DNA from: Pleodorina starrii
Taxonomy: Eukaryota > Chlorophyta > Chlorophyceae > Chlamydomonadales > Volvocaceae
Assembly: GCA_030267565.1 (NCBI GenBank)
Contig: BRXU01000001.1
Span: 9,899,001-9,963,000, forward strand
DNA: 64,000 nt
Direction: 5' to 3'
The notes beneath the pieces are model-generated. The model was not told the origin of the DNA. It saw only the letters and a program-made list of their open reading frames with translations, and did no database searches. This document shows positions 23,469 through 33,383 of the stretch, in pieces (position 1 is the stretch's first letter; every line of letters starts with the position of its first letter). Position numbers and translations under genes: made by a program.

Positions 23469-23843
23469 TTGTGAGCTGCGCGTACAAGAGTCATAGACAA
23501 TTTGATTCTCATGTCACCCTCTTCTACCTAGGCCATGTACATGTTGCAGTTTTCTTTCAACCGGTGTCAAATAAGGTTGCTGCGTGCCTCGTTCTCTGGC
23601 GTGCGGTTTTTCAGCGGACGGTACGACATCAATGTTTGAGCCGTTCGACATTCACAGGGTTCACAGGGCATGCGGTCACACGTATGCATCGCCATTGCAC
23701 TTCATTGTTTCGAGCGTATGCCTGCAAGTCCCTGAGGCAAAGTCCTGACACGAGGCCACGACCCTTAACCGTCTCGACTCTTTTGGGCGAACGGAAATAG
23801 TAGAAAGCGAATCCTTTTATAACAACATGTTCCATCGAAGATA
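23469..23843. promoter_or_regulatory. Head-to-head promoter region
   Basis: 375 bases lie between the start codons of the divergent low-complexity gene (-) and the LYR-motif gene (+). The sequence is clearly lower in GC than the flanking coding DNA. No defined motif was recognised. Confidence 0.4.
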
Positions 23844-24125
23844 ATGGATCCCCGAGTCCGCGCCCTGTATAAACGGCTGATACACCTAGCCCGCGATTAC
23901 CCGCGGGGCATCACCGAGGCGCGACAGAAGCTCCGCAGCGCGTTCAGGGCCTCACAGGCTCCCCTTGACGAGGCGCTCGCCAAGGGCGACTACGTGGCCC
24001 GGGAGCTGGAGGCGCTGGTGTACCTTCACAAGTACAGGACCCTGTACAAGCGCTACGAGGAACTGAGGCCATCGGCGGAGGCTGCCCCGCCCAGCACCCC
24101 CCCGACCGGGAGGAGCAAGCGCTAA
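23844..24125 (+). CDS. LYR-motif protein, ETFRF1/LYRM5-like
   Basis: A single-exon 93-residue protein. The start MDPRVRALYKRLIHLARDYP carries the LYK/LYR tripeptide and the RDYP motif typical of ETFRF1 (LYRM5). The later ELEALVYLHKYRTLYKRYEE matches the family's ELEAL..LRKYRAMKQRY region. ETFRF1-type proteins act in the mitochondrial matrix with acyl-carrier protein and can strip FAD from electron-transfer flavoprotein. Length is close to the human protein (~90). The C-terminal ~18 residues (EAAPPSTPPTGRSKR) are a non-conserved algal tail. No intron is needed. The family is clear from sequence; activity in this alga is inferred. Confidence 0.9.
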   Translation: MDPRVRALYKRLIHLARDYPRGITEARQKLRSAFRASQAPLDEALAKGDYVARELEALVYLHKYRTLYKRYEELRPSAEAAPPSTPPTGRSKR

Positions 24126-24397
24126 ATACACCCCCCCCCCCCGCGCTAACTACCCAAACGACGGATATTCCATCAACCGACGGGGACTGGTGCGAAAGCC
24201 TCATCAGCCGGTCACGGCATCCGGCCTCTATCTACGTCTTCACCCCAACCGTGCTCTGGTGCGCTAGACGGCTAGAGGCCCACCCAGCACCGCCCGCAAG
24301 GGATACCTATAACGTGTACACCCCGCACACGGTCAACAGGCCGAGGTTTGTCTGAGCTCCGAAACCGCGTCTGGAGCGGATCGCAACGACACCCGAC

Positions 24398-27300
24398 ATG
24401 GCAGCGCCCCTCCGCAGCGCCCCTGCTGGCGGTGACACACACCCCCGCCCCCGCCCCCGCCCCGGCGCAAGCAGCGCCGGCAGCAGCCGCTTCACGGGAC
24501 ACGCAGCAGCGCCCGTCGCGGCACGCCGCCGCAGCCACGGAGCCGCCGCCGCCACCGCCGCCCCGGCGCAGCTCCAGGGATGGTGGCGGGGGCGCTGGGG
24601 CCCGGCATTACCGGCGGCGGCCGCGCTCGGAGCCCTGGAGGGCGGCGGCGCCGCGGCGCCGAGTACGGCAGAGAGTACGGACACTCAGCTAGCACAGCTG
24701 CCAGGTCAGCGACTCCCCGACTTTAACAGAGTCGAGCAGCAGCAGCAGGGGCAGCAGCAGGGGCAGCAGCAGCCGCCTGTCCTGCAGGCGGGTCCCTCCT
24801 CGCCCGTGTATTGTGAGCCGGATACCCTCAGCGGACTGCTGGGGCAGTTCATCAACCGGGTCGACGGATCCGACAGCGGGTTGCAGGTGGGTTCGAATTT
24901 GAGTTTGAATTTGAATTTGAGATTGGATTTGGGTTTGGATTTGAATGTGAACTTTGGTTTTGGGATTGAGAGCTGGATTGGGCGGGCCATTGTTTGAGGA
25001 CGGGGTCTAGACCTTACGTTTTTTCACCGCTTCAGCGACGTGGAATTTTGGGATTAATCGCGACGGGTTGGTTGCCGCCACAAGTTTGACTCGGCACGTG
25101 GGATTATCGTTTCGCTCTGGTGGCGTGGCGGGCCCTGGTGCAGCTCAGCTCCCAACCCGCCTCTCTCTACATCCCCCGCAAGCCCGCAAACCGAACAGCC
25201 CAGCCCTCCCTCCCCTTCACAAACACCGCCTTCCCTGCCCTGCCCTGCCCTGCCCTAGTGCCCTTCCACCGCTTTGCGTTTCCATAATTATACCCCTTCC
25301 GCCCTTCCGCCCGCCCACCCGCCTGGATCTCCCCGTCCGTCCCCTCCTCCGCTGCAGTGCGTATCTTCATTCCCCACCCCCTCCGCCCCTTCCCGTCTTT
25401 GCTGCTGCGTCCCTCCCCGTCCCCTCCCCCCTTTAAAACCGCAGTGACTCATTGTTATATAAAGGAGCTCATCACTCCCTGAACCCCTTAAAACCCCCGT
25501 GAATGAAACCCCTTCCCCCCCTTCCCCTCCCCCCCTCCCCCCGCAGCTGGACGGCCTGCTGGCCTACTACCGGCGCCTGGGCTGCTCCCCGCAGCAGCTG
25601 CAAGAGGCGGTGCAGGCGCTGGCACCGCAGCCGCCTCTGAAGGGCCGAGCCACAGCGGCCCCCCCGCTGTCGACCGCTGCATCCGCTGCCGGCGGCACGG
25701 CGGACGTGGCGGGTGTCTTGGGAGCTGGCGGTGGCGGGGTCGGGGTCGGGGTGTCGGGTCGGGCGTCTCTGGGTGTGCCGGAGCCGGAACTGTGGACCCC
25801 GGCTGGTCCGGGCCTCGGTCCTGGCGGTCTGACGCAGCAGCTGCAGGTGCGGCTTGTAAGGACGCATGCATGCAGGGGTGGGTGGGTGGGTGGGTGGGTG
25901 GGTGTTGGGGACGGGGGGGTGGGGCGGTGGGGTGAAGGTCGAAGTCCCGCCACACGCCCGGCGATGCGGAGGTAGGTAGGGGCTGTTCCGTGGAGGAGGG
26001 GGAGGGGGAGGGGGAGGACAGGAGGTGAGAGGTGCGTGGCGTCATGGGGGCAGTTTGTGTGGGGGCAAGTGGGGAGGGGCAGGGGGAGGGGACAGGGCAG
26101 GGGGGGCGCCTCGCCTTGCGCGTCGGAGCTGACTGCGTGGGAGAGAGAGGGGCAGCGCCTGCCGGCACGATTGCGGCCCCGCGCTCTGCATCCTTCTCAC
26201 ATCTTCCGCACATCCATCTCACAACACATGACGGTGCAGAGCGGGCCCACGGACCCGCCTCCGCTCTTTCAGTTCATTCCCTCACTCGGGCTCACGCCCA
26301 CACATACACACACATGCGCCCACGCACCCACGCATGCCCCGCTGCTTTGGTGTTGTGGGTGGTGTTGTGGGTGGCGGTGTTGCAGTTGGCGGCCTGGGAG
26401 CTGCTGGCGGCGGCGGTGGCGGCGGCGGCGATGGCGGCATATCAGTCGCGGCCGTACGGCTGGTCGCGGCGGGATCTGCTGGAGGTACGGCAGATCGAGC
26501 GGTCCGTGGGTCGGTGAATCGGGCGGTTCAGTACCTTTTGGTGGTTAAGGGGGGAGACGACCACCCACCCACCGCATCATCACCATCATCACCATCATCA
26601 CCATCATCCGGTACCCTCCCAGCCGCACACACACACACACAGCACACAGACACGCTCGCGTTTGTGTGTCGTGTCGGTGCGTGAGTGCCGACACACACAC
26701 GCACAGACGTCTTTTTGTATCCGCTGTTTGGGTGGGTGTATGGTTAGGGCGTATGGATGGATGGATGGATGGTGGGTTGCTTACCGGTATCACTAGCCGC
26801 CACAGTGTGGTGGTGGCCTCCGTCGCTTCGTAACGATATACGATAACGACCAAACCAAAGAATGTGAATGTGAATGTGAATGTGCTCCATCATCATCATT
26901 GGTCATGCGGCGGACTGTGTGAAGGCCGCTTCAAGCTGCCGTCGTCTTGAGACTTAAGGTGTTGCTTTGCTGCCGGTTTTATTTCGGATCGCTGTACGAC
27001 AGGTACGGCAGAGCAACATCGCGGGCCGCGGCGTGTTTGCTCGCGCGCCCATCCCCGCCGGCACCGTGCTGGGCTCCTACCCGGGGCGGCTGAGGAGCGC
27101 GGCCGAGATGGTGGCAAAGTGCGAGGTGGCGCCGCTGGCGGCGTCGTACGCGTTCCGTACAGGTACGACAAGTCGCGGTTACTTCGCTCCGGGCACTTCG
27201 CTTCGATTTCGTCGCCTCGATTACTACTGCTCTGCTGTTCGTCTTCCTTAGCCCCACCCCGCCCCCGGCTTCCCCCCCTGGCACTTTACACCGTTCACGG

Positions 27301-28062
27301 GCTCCGGCCAATACCTCCGCGGCCCCCCTCCCCCCCCCTCCTGGCAGGTGACGGTCGCTTTCTGGACCCCACAGACGTCAGCGGCCAACCCAGCCCCTAC
27401 CCGCAGCCGGGATGGCCCTGGCCGCTGCCAACGGATGTCGTACTGTCGTACGTCAACGAACCGCCCAAGGTGTGCGCTCGCGCTCGCGCTCGCGGCCGGG
27501 AGCCCGCAACCGCTTACTCGGCGGGTCGGCCGGGGGGGTGCGTGTTGCCCTGCAGCGTGGGCTGTGTGTGTGTGTGTGTGTGTGTGTGCATGTGTGGAGG
27601 GAGTTGTGTGCAGGCGGGGACGATTCTTCCAATACCGTCCATGGGCTCCAACCTATACGGTACGTGGATAACTCCCCCCCGCGCGATGTCTCCCGAGTCC
27701 GGGGGGCTGCGCTGCCCGGGTGCACCCCCGCGACATACCCGCGGCTGCACCCCCGCGACGTACCCGCGGCTGCACCCCCGCGACATACCCGCGGCTGCAA
27801 CCCCTCGGCTTTCCGCCCTTCGCTTAGATCGCACATCCGCTCTTCACGCGGCGACATACCCACATTTACGGTCCCCGGCCCGTACGTGAAACATATAACC
27901 CCCCACCTCTCCCCGTCTCCGCGGTCTGTCTGTCTGTCTGTCTGTCTGTGTGTATGTCTGTCTGTCTGTATGTCTGTCTGTCTGTGTGTGTGTATGTCTG
28001 TCTGTCTGTATGTCTGTCTGTCTGTCTGTGTGTCTGTCTGTCTGTCTGTGTGTCTGCCTGTG

Positions 28063-28093
<31 letters not shown>

Positions 28094-28348
28094 GTGTCTG
28101 TGTGTCTGTCTGTCTGTCTGTGTGTCTGTCTGTCTGTCTGTGTGTCTGTCTGTGTGTCTGTCTGTCTGTGTGTGTGTCTGTCTGTGTGTCAGGGCTCCCC
28201 GGGCACAAACGCCTCTGTGGAGGACGGCCCTCAGGCGGGGGAGCTGCTCTTCCTGGCGGCCACCGACATACCGCCCGGCGCCGAGGTGCTCATCGACTAT
28301 GGAGTCACGTACGACAGGAGCGGGTACGGCAGGAGGCCCGGAGGCTGA
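24398..28348 (+). CDS. SET-domain protein (putative lysine methyltransferase)
   Basis: Six exons: 24398-24886, 25547-25846, 26386-26484, 27003-27162, 27348-27469, 28193-28348 (about 441 residues). Residues 1-300 are variable: a basic, Ala-rich N-terminus that could be an organelle transit peptide, Gln-rich runs, then [26 protein letters not shown] and [20 protein letters not shown]. The SET domain spans ~300-435: [20 protein letters not shown] at its start, then LSYVNEPPK and TNASV in place of the usual NHSC-PN block, then [20 protein letters not shown] with DYGVTY. SET enzymes transfer methyl groups from S-adenosylmethionine to lysine. The NEP variant of the AdoMet-binding motif makes a histone target uncertain; non-histone targets are possible. 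Exons 3 and 4 are flanked by GTACGGCA units. The last intron is mostly a CTGT microsatellite. The start is the first in-frame ATG. Confidence 0.8.
24888..24958 (+). repeat. Degenerate TTTGAA/TTTGGA hexamer array
   Basis: A run of hexamers (TTTGAA, TTTGGA, TTTGGG) follows the donor of SET-gene intron 1. The local base composition is much richer in T and A than the surrounding DNA. Confidence 0.6.
27723..27797 (+). repeat. Three tandem copies of a 25-base unit
   Basis: The unit CACCCCCGCGACATACCCGC plus GGCTG is repeated three times, with one substitution in the middle copy. It lies in the last intron of the SET gene. Each unit contains CGCG and CCGCGG palindromes. Confidence 0.9.
27925..28190 (+). 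repeat. CTGT tetranucleotide microsatellite reaching the splice acceptor
   Basis: About 265 bases of TCTG/TGTC units with some TGTG interruptions run up to the CAG acceptor of the last SET-gene exon, so the satellite must serve as the polypyrimidine and branch region. Confidence 0.95.
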
Positions 28349-28497
28349 GGGGCGCTTGCGTGCATGCGTGCGTGTGTGCGTGCGTGTGTGTTTTGCAGGG
28401 CGGGAGGTAATCATGCGACCGCGTGGGCTAGGGGCTTGGGGCATGGAGCTGGGCCCGGCGGCCCAGGGGTCGGGCCCCGGCTCACAGGCTGTGGGCC

Positions 28498-28499
<2 letters not shown>

Positions 28500-28552
<53 letters not shown>
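28500..28552 (+). repeat. GT dinucleotide microsatellite
   Basis: About 26 GT units lie 150 bases past the SET-gene stop, probably within its 3' UTR. More GT-rich sequence continues to 28630. Confidence 0.95.
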
Positions 28553-28553
<1 letters not shown>

Positions 28554-30135
28554 GTTACAGTGACCGTGTGTGTGTGTGTATCTGTGTGTATCTGACCGTG
28601 TGTATCTGACCGTGTGTGTGTGTGTGTGTTGGGGGGGGGTAAGAGGTCTGTGTGGTGGGTACAGTGGGCTCCATCCCCTCATGAGGAGGGTGCAGCGGGG
28701 TGGTAGGGCCACCAGCAGGTCGGGGGGGGGGGAGAAGTTGGGTAGGCGGAGGATACCGTAAGGGCGGTGATATGTGCGGTCTTGCTGCTGCTGCTGCTGC
28801 TGCTGGTGGTGTTGGTGGTGTTGGTACGAGGGTCGACTATGGCGGTGTGAGAGGCGGCGGCTCCCTTTCGCTCTTACTTTCGCTCTTTAGGGTTGGGGTT
28901 GTGTTTGTGGCGGAGCGGCGGCTGTCGGGTCGGGCGAAGTGGTGCTGTAGGTGAGTAGGTGATGTGCTGTCGGTGGTGCGTCAGTGCGGGGGCGGTCCGC
29001 TGCGGTCCGCGCAACAGCGGTGGTTTTTGTGCGCACCCTCCCCCCCTTTTGACTTGACTTGACTTGACTTGACACAAGTCCGTTGTGGGGGCACACACAC
29101 ACGCACGCACACACATGATGCGTACAGCAGCCAGTGTACAACATCACGCGATTTGCGAATGCCTGATGCCAGGCAGCGGCGGCGGCGGTGGTTCCGCCAA
29201 GGCAGAGGCCGCGCTGCCCAAACCACCGCCGCGTCCACATGCTCGCTTGCCGCGGGTGCAGGTTGCAATGGCGGGGGAGTGTGGCGCGGCTGCGGGGGTT
29301 GATGGGCGCGGCATAGTGTGTGTGGCATAGTGGAGGGGTATGTGGGGACATGCGCGCGGACAGGGCTGCGGGCGCGGTGTGGGGGTTTGGGTTTGTGAGC
29401 TGACCTGCGTGCGGCTTGCAGTGCAGTTGGGGTTGGGAGGGATCTGGGCGTAGGCGCTGATGGCGGAGACCTGTCCTGTCCTGTCCTGTCCTGATCTGTT
29501 CTGTTCTGCGGAGATGCACACAGATATCTGTTCGGGGGGGGGGCGAGTGTGCCGGGTATCATCTCGTGTGCCTCGTGCCTTGGGTTTGAGCCGCGTTGGG
29601 TGTTAAGCTTGGAAGGGTGGACTGTGTGGGCAAAGGCCGTACGTATTGCCGTACACTGCAGCTGAAGGTAGGGTGGCGGTCGCTGCCAAGAGGTACCGAA
29701 CTACCGTACCGATACGCCATGTACCGGTATGACCGTACCTGCCGGAATTTGACGCACGTAATGCCGTATGTGCTGCCCCCCCACCGTCGTCCATGTACAT
29801 GTCCTTGGCCACGCTCTCTCTCTGGAAGGACCTGCCGCTACCGCTTCCGCCGCGCACTCGGGTACCGGTAGACCCGCCGCCTCACCGCACGACCGCACAT
29901 CGCTGGGCCCGCTGGGTGACCCTGTCGGCTCACGTGGCCCCACGTTGTTGCCTGAGGCCCTGAGCCCAGCAGGCACCGCCAGCTGCGGTACGGTGTGCCC
30001 GTTTACGGCTCTTGACGAAAATGGGCGCCATTTGCGGAAGTGCGGCAGTTACGGCTACCGTACCGTTACGGGTGTGCGGCCCAACCTGGCCCAACCACTC
30101 CGGTTTCGATTCGGCCGGTCACCTGTTGTTCGCCG

Positions 30136-30184
30136 TTACAGCAATGCCGCTGTTACAGCAAAGCCGCTAATTACAGCAATGCCG
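30136..30184 (+). repeat. Tandem repeat of TTACAGCAATGCCGCTG
   Basis: Two and a half to three copies of a 17-18 base unit, with minor substitutions, in intergenic DNA. Confidence 0.8.
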
Positions 30185-31159
30185 TGATCCATGAAGCAGA
30201 CGGCCGTGGCAACGAACTCCATCAGCTATCCGTAGACCCACAGAGTCGTGCGATCGCACCATGTAGCTTTTATCTAGTTCCTCTGTTATTAATTAGTAAT
30301 TAATTAATTACTGGTTGGGGTTGGGAAGGCCGGACCGTACGGGTTCCACCAGGGACGGATCCTGACGGATCCAAGTCATGGCTGTTGGTACCCGTTAAGC
30401 CGTTATGGTGTCGGTAGAGTGAACAACTGGTTTAAAAGAATTTTAAATACATGTTAAAATGAGGTTGCAGTGGCTGTAACGGGACATGGGTTCAATGTCT
30501 GGTCAAATAACCACCCCCCCCGGTCAGACAGGGTCAGTCTTTTAGGCCATGTAACGGGTAACGGACCCCATGCAAACCAGGGCGATGCAAACTGACCACG
30601 TTTCCTGTAAAGTGATAACGTAGCGTGTCATGTAAGCTTACTATAATAATAAGGCCTTTACAAGTTATACTATTTGTTTTATGTACACAACTTAATGACG
30701 CCAGAGGATCAATTCTTACCAATTCGCCAGCCTAATGTGGTTTTAGCTGCGCCAACAACATACAGGGCGCCAAAGAGCGAGCAAGGCGTGCGTGTGTGCG
30801 CCAGAAGTTCCAAACAAGGTGTGAATTTTGTCTGCTAGCCGGTTTTGCGGTCGTTTGTTGTCGACCGTCGAGGGCTTGCCAGCTCGCTCCAACTCCGTCG
30901 TGGGCACCGACGACCAACTGCTGCTGCTGCTGGCAATCCCTCTGCCTCGCCTTTATATATCTTTGGATGCGGATGTTGTTCTTCGCAGTGTTTGCCGGCA
31001 ATGTAACATGCAGACCAGCTGGCGTGCTATCCCAGCCGTAACGGCCATAACTGTTGCCGTCAGGAAGGACATTCGATAGTCACGGACCTACGCCAAAAAG
31101 TATGTTCTTTCTTCTCTTTCCTTTTGCAGGACGGATAGGTGCTGGAGCGAGGCGTTGCA

Positions 31160-33383
31160 ATGCGCCACCTCCCGAGCCAGCGCACCATCGATGGTGCCAC
31201 CACCACTGGTGGCATCAGCAGCAGCAGCCGGCGGCCAGCAGTGACGGAGGCCGGCACTCCACCGCACACCCGCCGCTTCCCGCTGGTTCCTCGCCGGCGG
31301 CGTTCCTTCGCCCCTATCGTCGCCGCCTTCGCAGAGCTCCTCGCGGCAGGCCTCCTGGGCCACCGCCCTGCGGCCCTGCCCTCGTGCGGTAACACCAAAA
31401 TCTTGGCGATCAACGGAACCGATGTGCAAACTATTTGGACACCCCTCCGTTCAACCGAGACAGGCCAGGTGTTCATTTCAGAAGCCGCGATTTCTACGAT
31501 AAACTTTCCCTACGATGAGGGTTACACAGTTCCCGACATGCCAAACATTTTCTTTAACGGCTCAACTTGGAACGGCAACACTGGATGGGGCGTTCACCCT
31601 ACTCCTGACGCCACCTCAGTTCGCCGCGCGCTACAACGGCTCGGCTGGCTGCACCGCACCCAATCCGATGGTGGAAGGAGCATGGACTTATCTGACGTTT
31701 GCTGCTAGACCCTTTTATCCGAACAGCCGCAATTTGGCCGTACCTATGGACCTTTTTTTCAGGAAGCAAAGAACTATTACAAAGAGACTTTTAAATCGTG
31801 CACATTAAATCCGGTTTACATCTTCACACAGTTTTTGGATATGGACGTCGCTTTTACGAAGCACCTCAACACCAGCTCCTGGATGGGCAGCACGTGGGTT
31901 CAGGCCAACGACCCGTCTGACCCAGTTTGCCCCAACTCCCCCACCAGCTTCAGCTTCACCTACCTCGAGCTGTACAGTTGCCCCTGCCCGCCGTCACCCA
32001 GATCGCCTCCCCCTCCCCCTCCCTTGCCACCTCCCCCAACTCCACCACCCTCCCCATCTCCACCACCCTCCCCATCGCCGCCACCTCCCCCGCTTCCACC
32101 ACCGCCGCCACCGCCACCACCTCGCCTATCCAGTCTGCCGGGCGTCTCTCCCTCTCCACCACCCATGCCGCCACCCTCGCCCTCACCGCCTTCCGTCCCT
32201 CCATCTCCACAGCCGCCTCTGCAAACCCCTCCTCCGCCATCCCCTGCGCCTCCGCCGCCGCAGTCACCTCCCTCCCCGAGCTCCCTTCTGCCCCCACCTC
32301 CGCTCCCATCTCCCCCGCCACCTTCACCGTCTCCACCGCCGCCTTCATCCCTACAGCCTCCCCCATCTTCACCCCCACCTTCAGCCCCGTCCCCGCCTCC
32401 AGCCCGCCCGCCCTCGCCTGCCGGGCCCCGACCGCCGCCTCCTTCCCCCAACGCCTATCTCATCGACGGTTTCCCCTTCTCGCCCTGTACGGCACGTGAT
32501 GTCAATTTGTCGCCGTACCGTATGACGTCCCCCGTGGGGCCGGTCAACACCACATCCGTCGACTCCTCCTTCTGTTTCCGTGTGGTAGCCGTGGGCGGCA
32601 GCACGGGCGAATTGGGCGGGGGTGCTGGCCCCTGCTCAAACATGACAGTCAACGAGATCGAGATGATTATCAGTGAGTGGTGCATCGTGGCACGGTGCAT
32701 GTCTCCATTGGATCATTAGTAGCGTATTACTAATATTCTTATTATTATACTTGCATGTGTGGTGTACGTCGACATGGTGGTTCCCGGGGGTTCACGCACG
32801 CCTTGGTGGTTCCCGGCAAGGGTTTTAGGGTTGCTTGGGTTTCACTTTGGGGGGGTTCACTTTGGCCTAACCCTCAGCGCTTGACCTGAAGGGGGGCGGA
32901 CGGACCGATGCATGGCTGCTGCGGGCGTCGGTGCTTCGTCATACATACGGCAACCCGTGCGTTCGTTTACCGCATACCGTATACGGCATACATAGCCCCA
33001 GCAGCCACCCATCCGCCACAGCTTATTTCCCCCCACGCACGACCCTTCAATGAAATGCAACGCCCCCCCCAGATCCATCCTGCGTTATTGATAGAGCCAA
33101 GGTAATCCGAGGGGCCACAATCAACGGTGTGCGGGTTTTCCCGTACTACAGCCAGAAGGTCTGGAAGGGCGACACGTACGGCATCCTGGGTTTCAGCCGC
33201 CTGACCGACCACTTCCCGGTCGTCCCTCCGTCGGGCGGGCTGTACTTGTGTCTGGCAATGTCGCGAAGCAGCAGCAGCGGCTGTGGCACCCCGCGGGGGC
33301 TGTGCTTCGGGCCCAGCTGCGTGTACTCGCTCTTCAACAGCGAGACGACGTGCTGCCCGGCGAGCGAGGCGGCACTTGGATAG
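31160..33383 (+). CDS. Pherophorin (Hyp-rich extracellular-matrix glycoprotein), frame disturbed
   Basis: Two exons, 31160-32672 and 33097-33383, about 600 codons. An N-terminal globular pherophorin-type region (CGNTKILAINGTDVQTIW ... GAWTYLTF ... VYIFTQFLDMDVAF) is followed by a proline rod of PPPP/SPPP blocks (~31975-32455). The C-terminal pherophorin domain reads DGFPFSPC, SPYRMTS, SSFCFRVVAV and CSNMTVNEIEM. The second exon adds NGVRVFPY, GLYLCLAM and CVYSLFNSETTCCP. Such proteins are secreted and build the wall or extracellular matrix after prolyl hydroxylation. The reading frame shifts at a G4 run (31587-31590) and returns at a T7 run (31753-31759), so the literal frame stops at 31706. 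Either two sequencing indels or a decayed copy explains this. The start is tentative; no clear signal peptide precedes the basic RRRR segment, so a first exon may be missing. Confidence 0.8.

Larger units (their letters stand above)
28349..31159. other. Region without a confident gene
   Basis: The SET-gene 3' UTR and intergenic DNA. It contains GT, CTG and CTTGA/CCTGT short tandem repeats (28.5, 28.78, 29.05 and 29.47 kb), a cluster of CCGTAC motifs at 29.64-30.07 kb, a 17-base tandem repeat at 30136-30184, an AT-rich patch of TTAATTAA units near 30285-30310, and low-GC sequence at 30.42-30.70 kb. A short frame at 30968 starting MRMLFFAVFAGN might be a signal-peptide exon of the pherophorin downstream, but I could not join it securely. 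Confidence 0.4.

Noticed and set aside
27453..28444. Minus-strand frames of THRQ repeats and plus-strand CVCLSVCL repeats
   Set aside because: They are direct translations of the CTGT/GT microsatellite in an intron.
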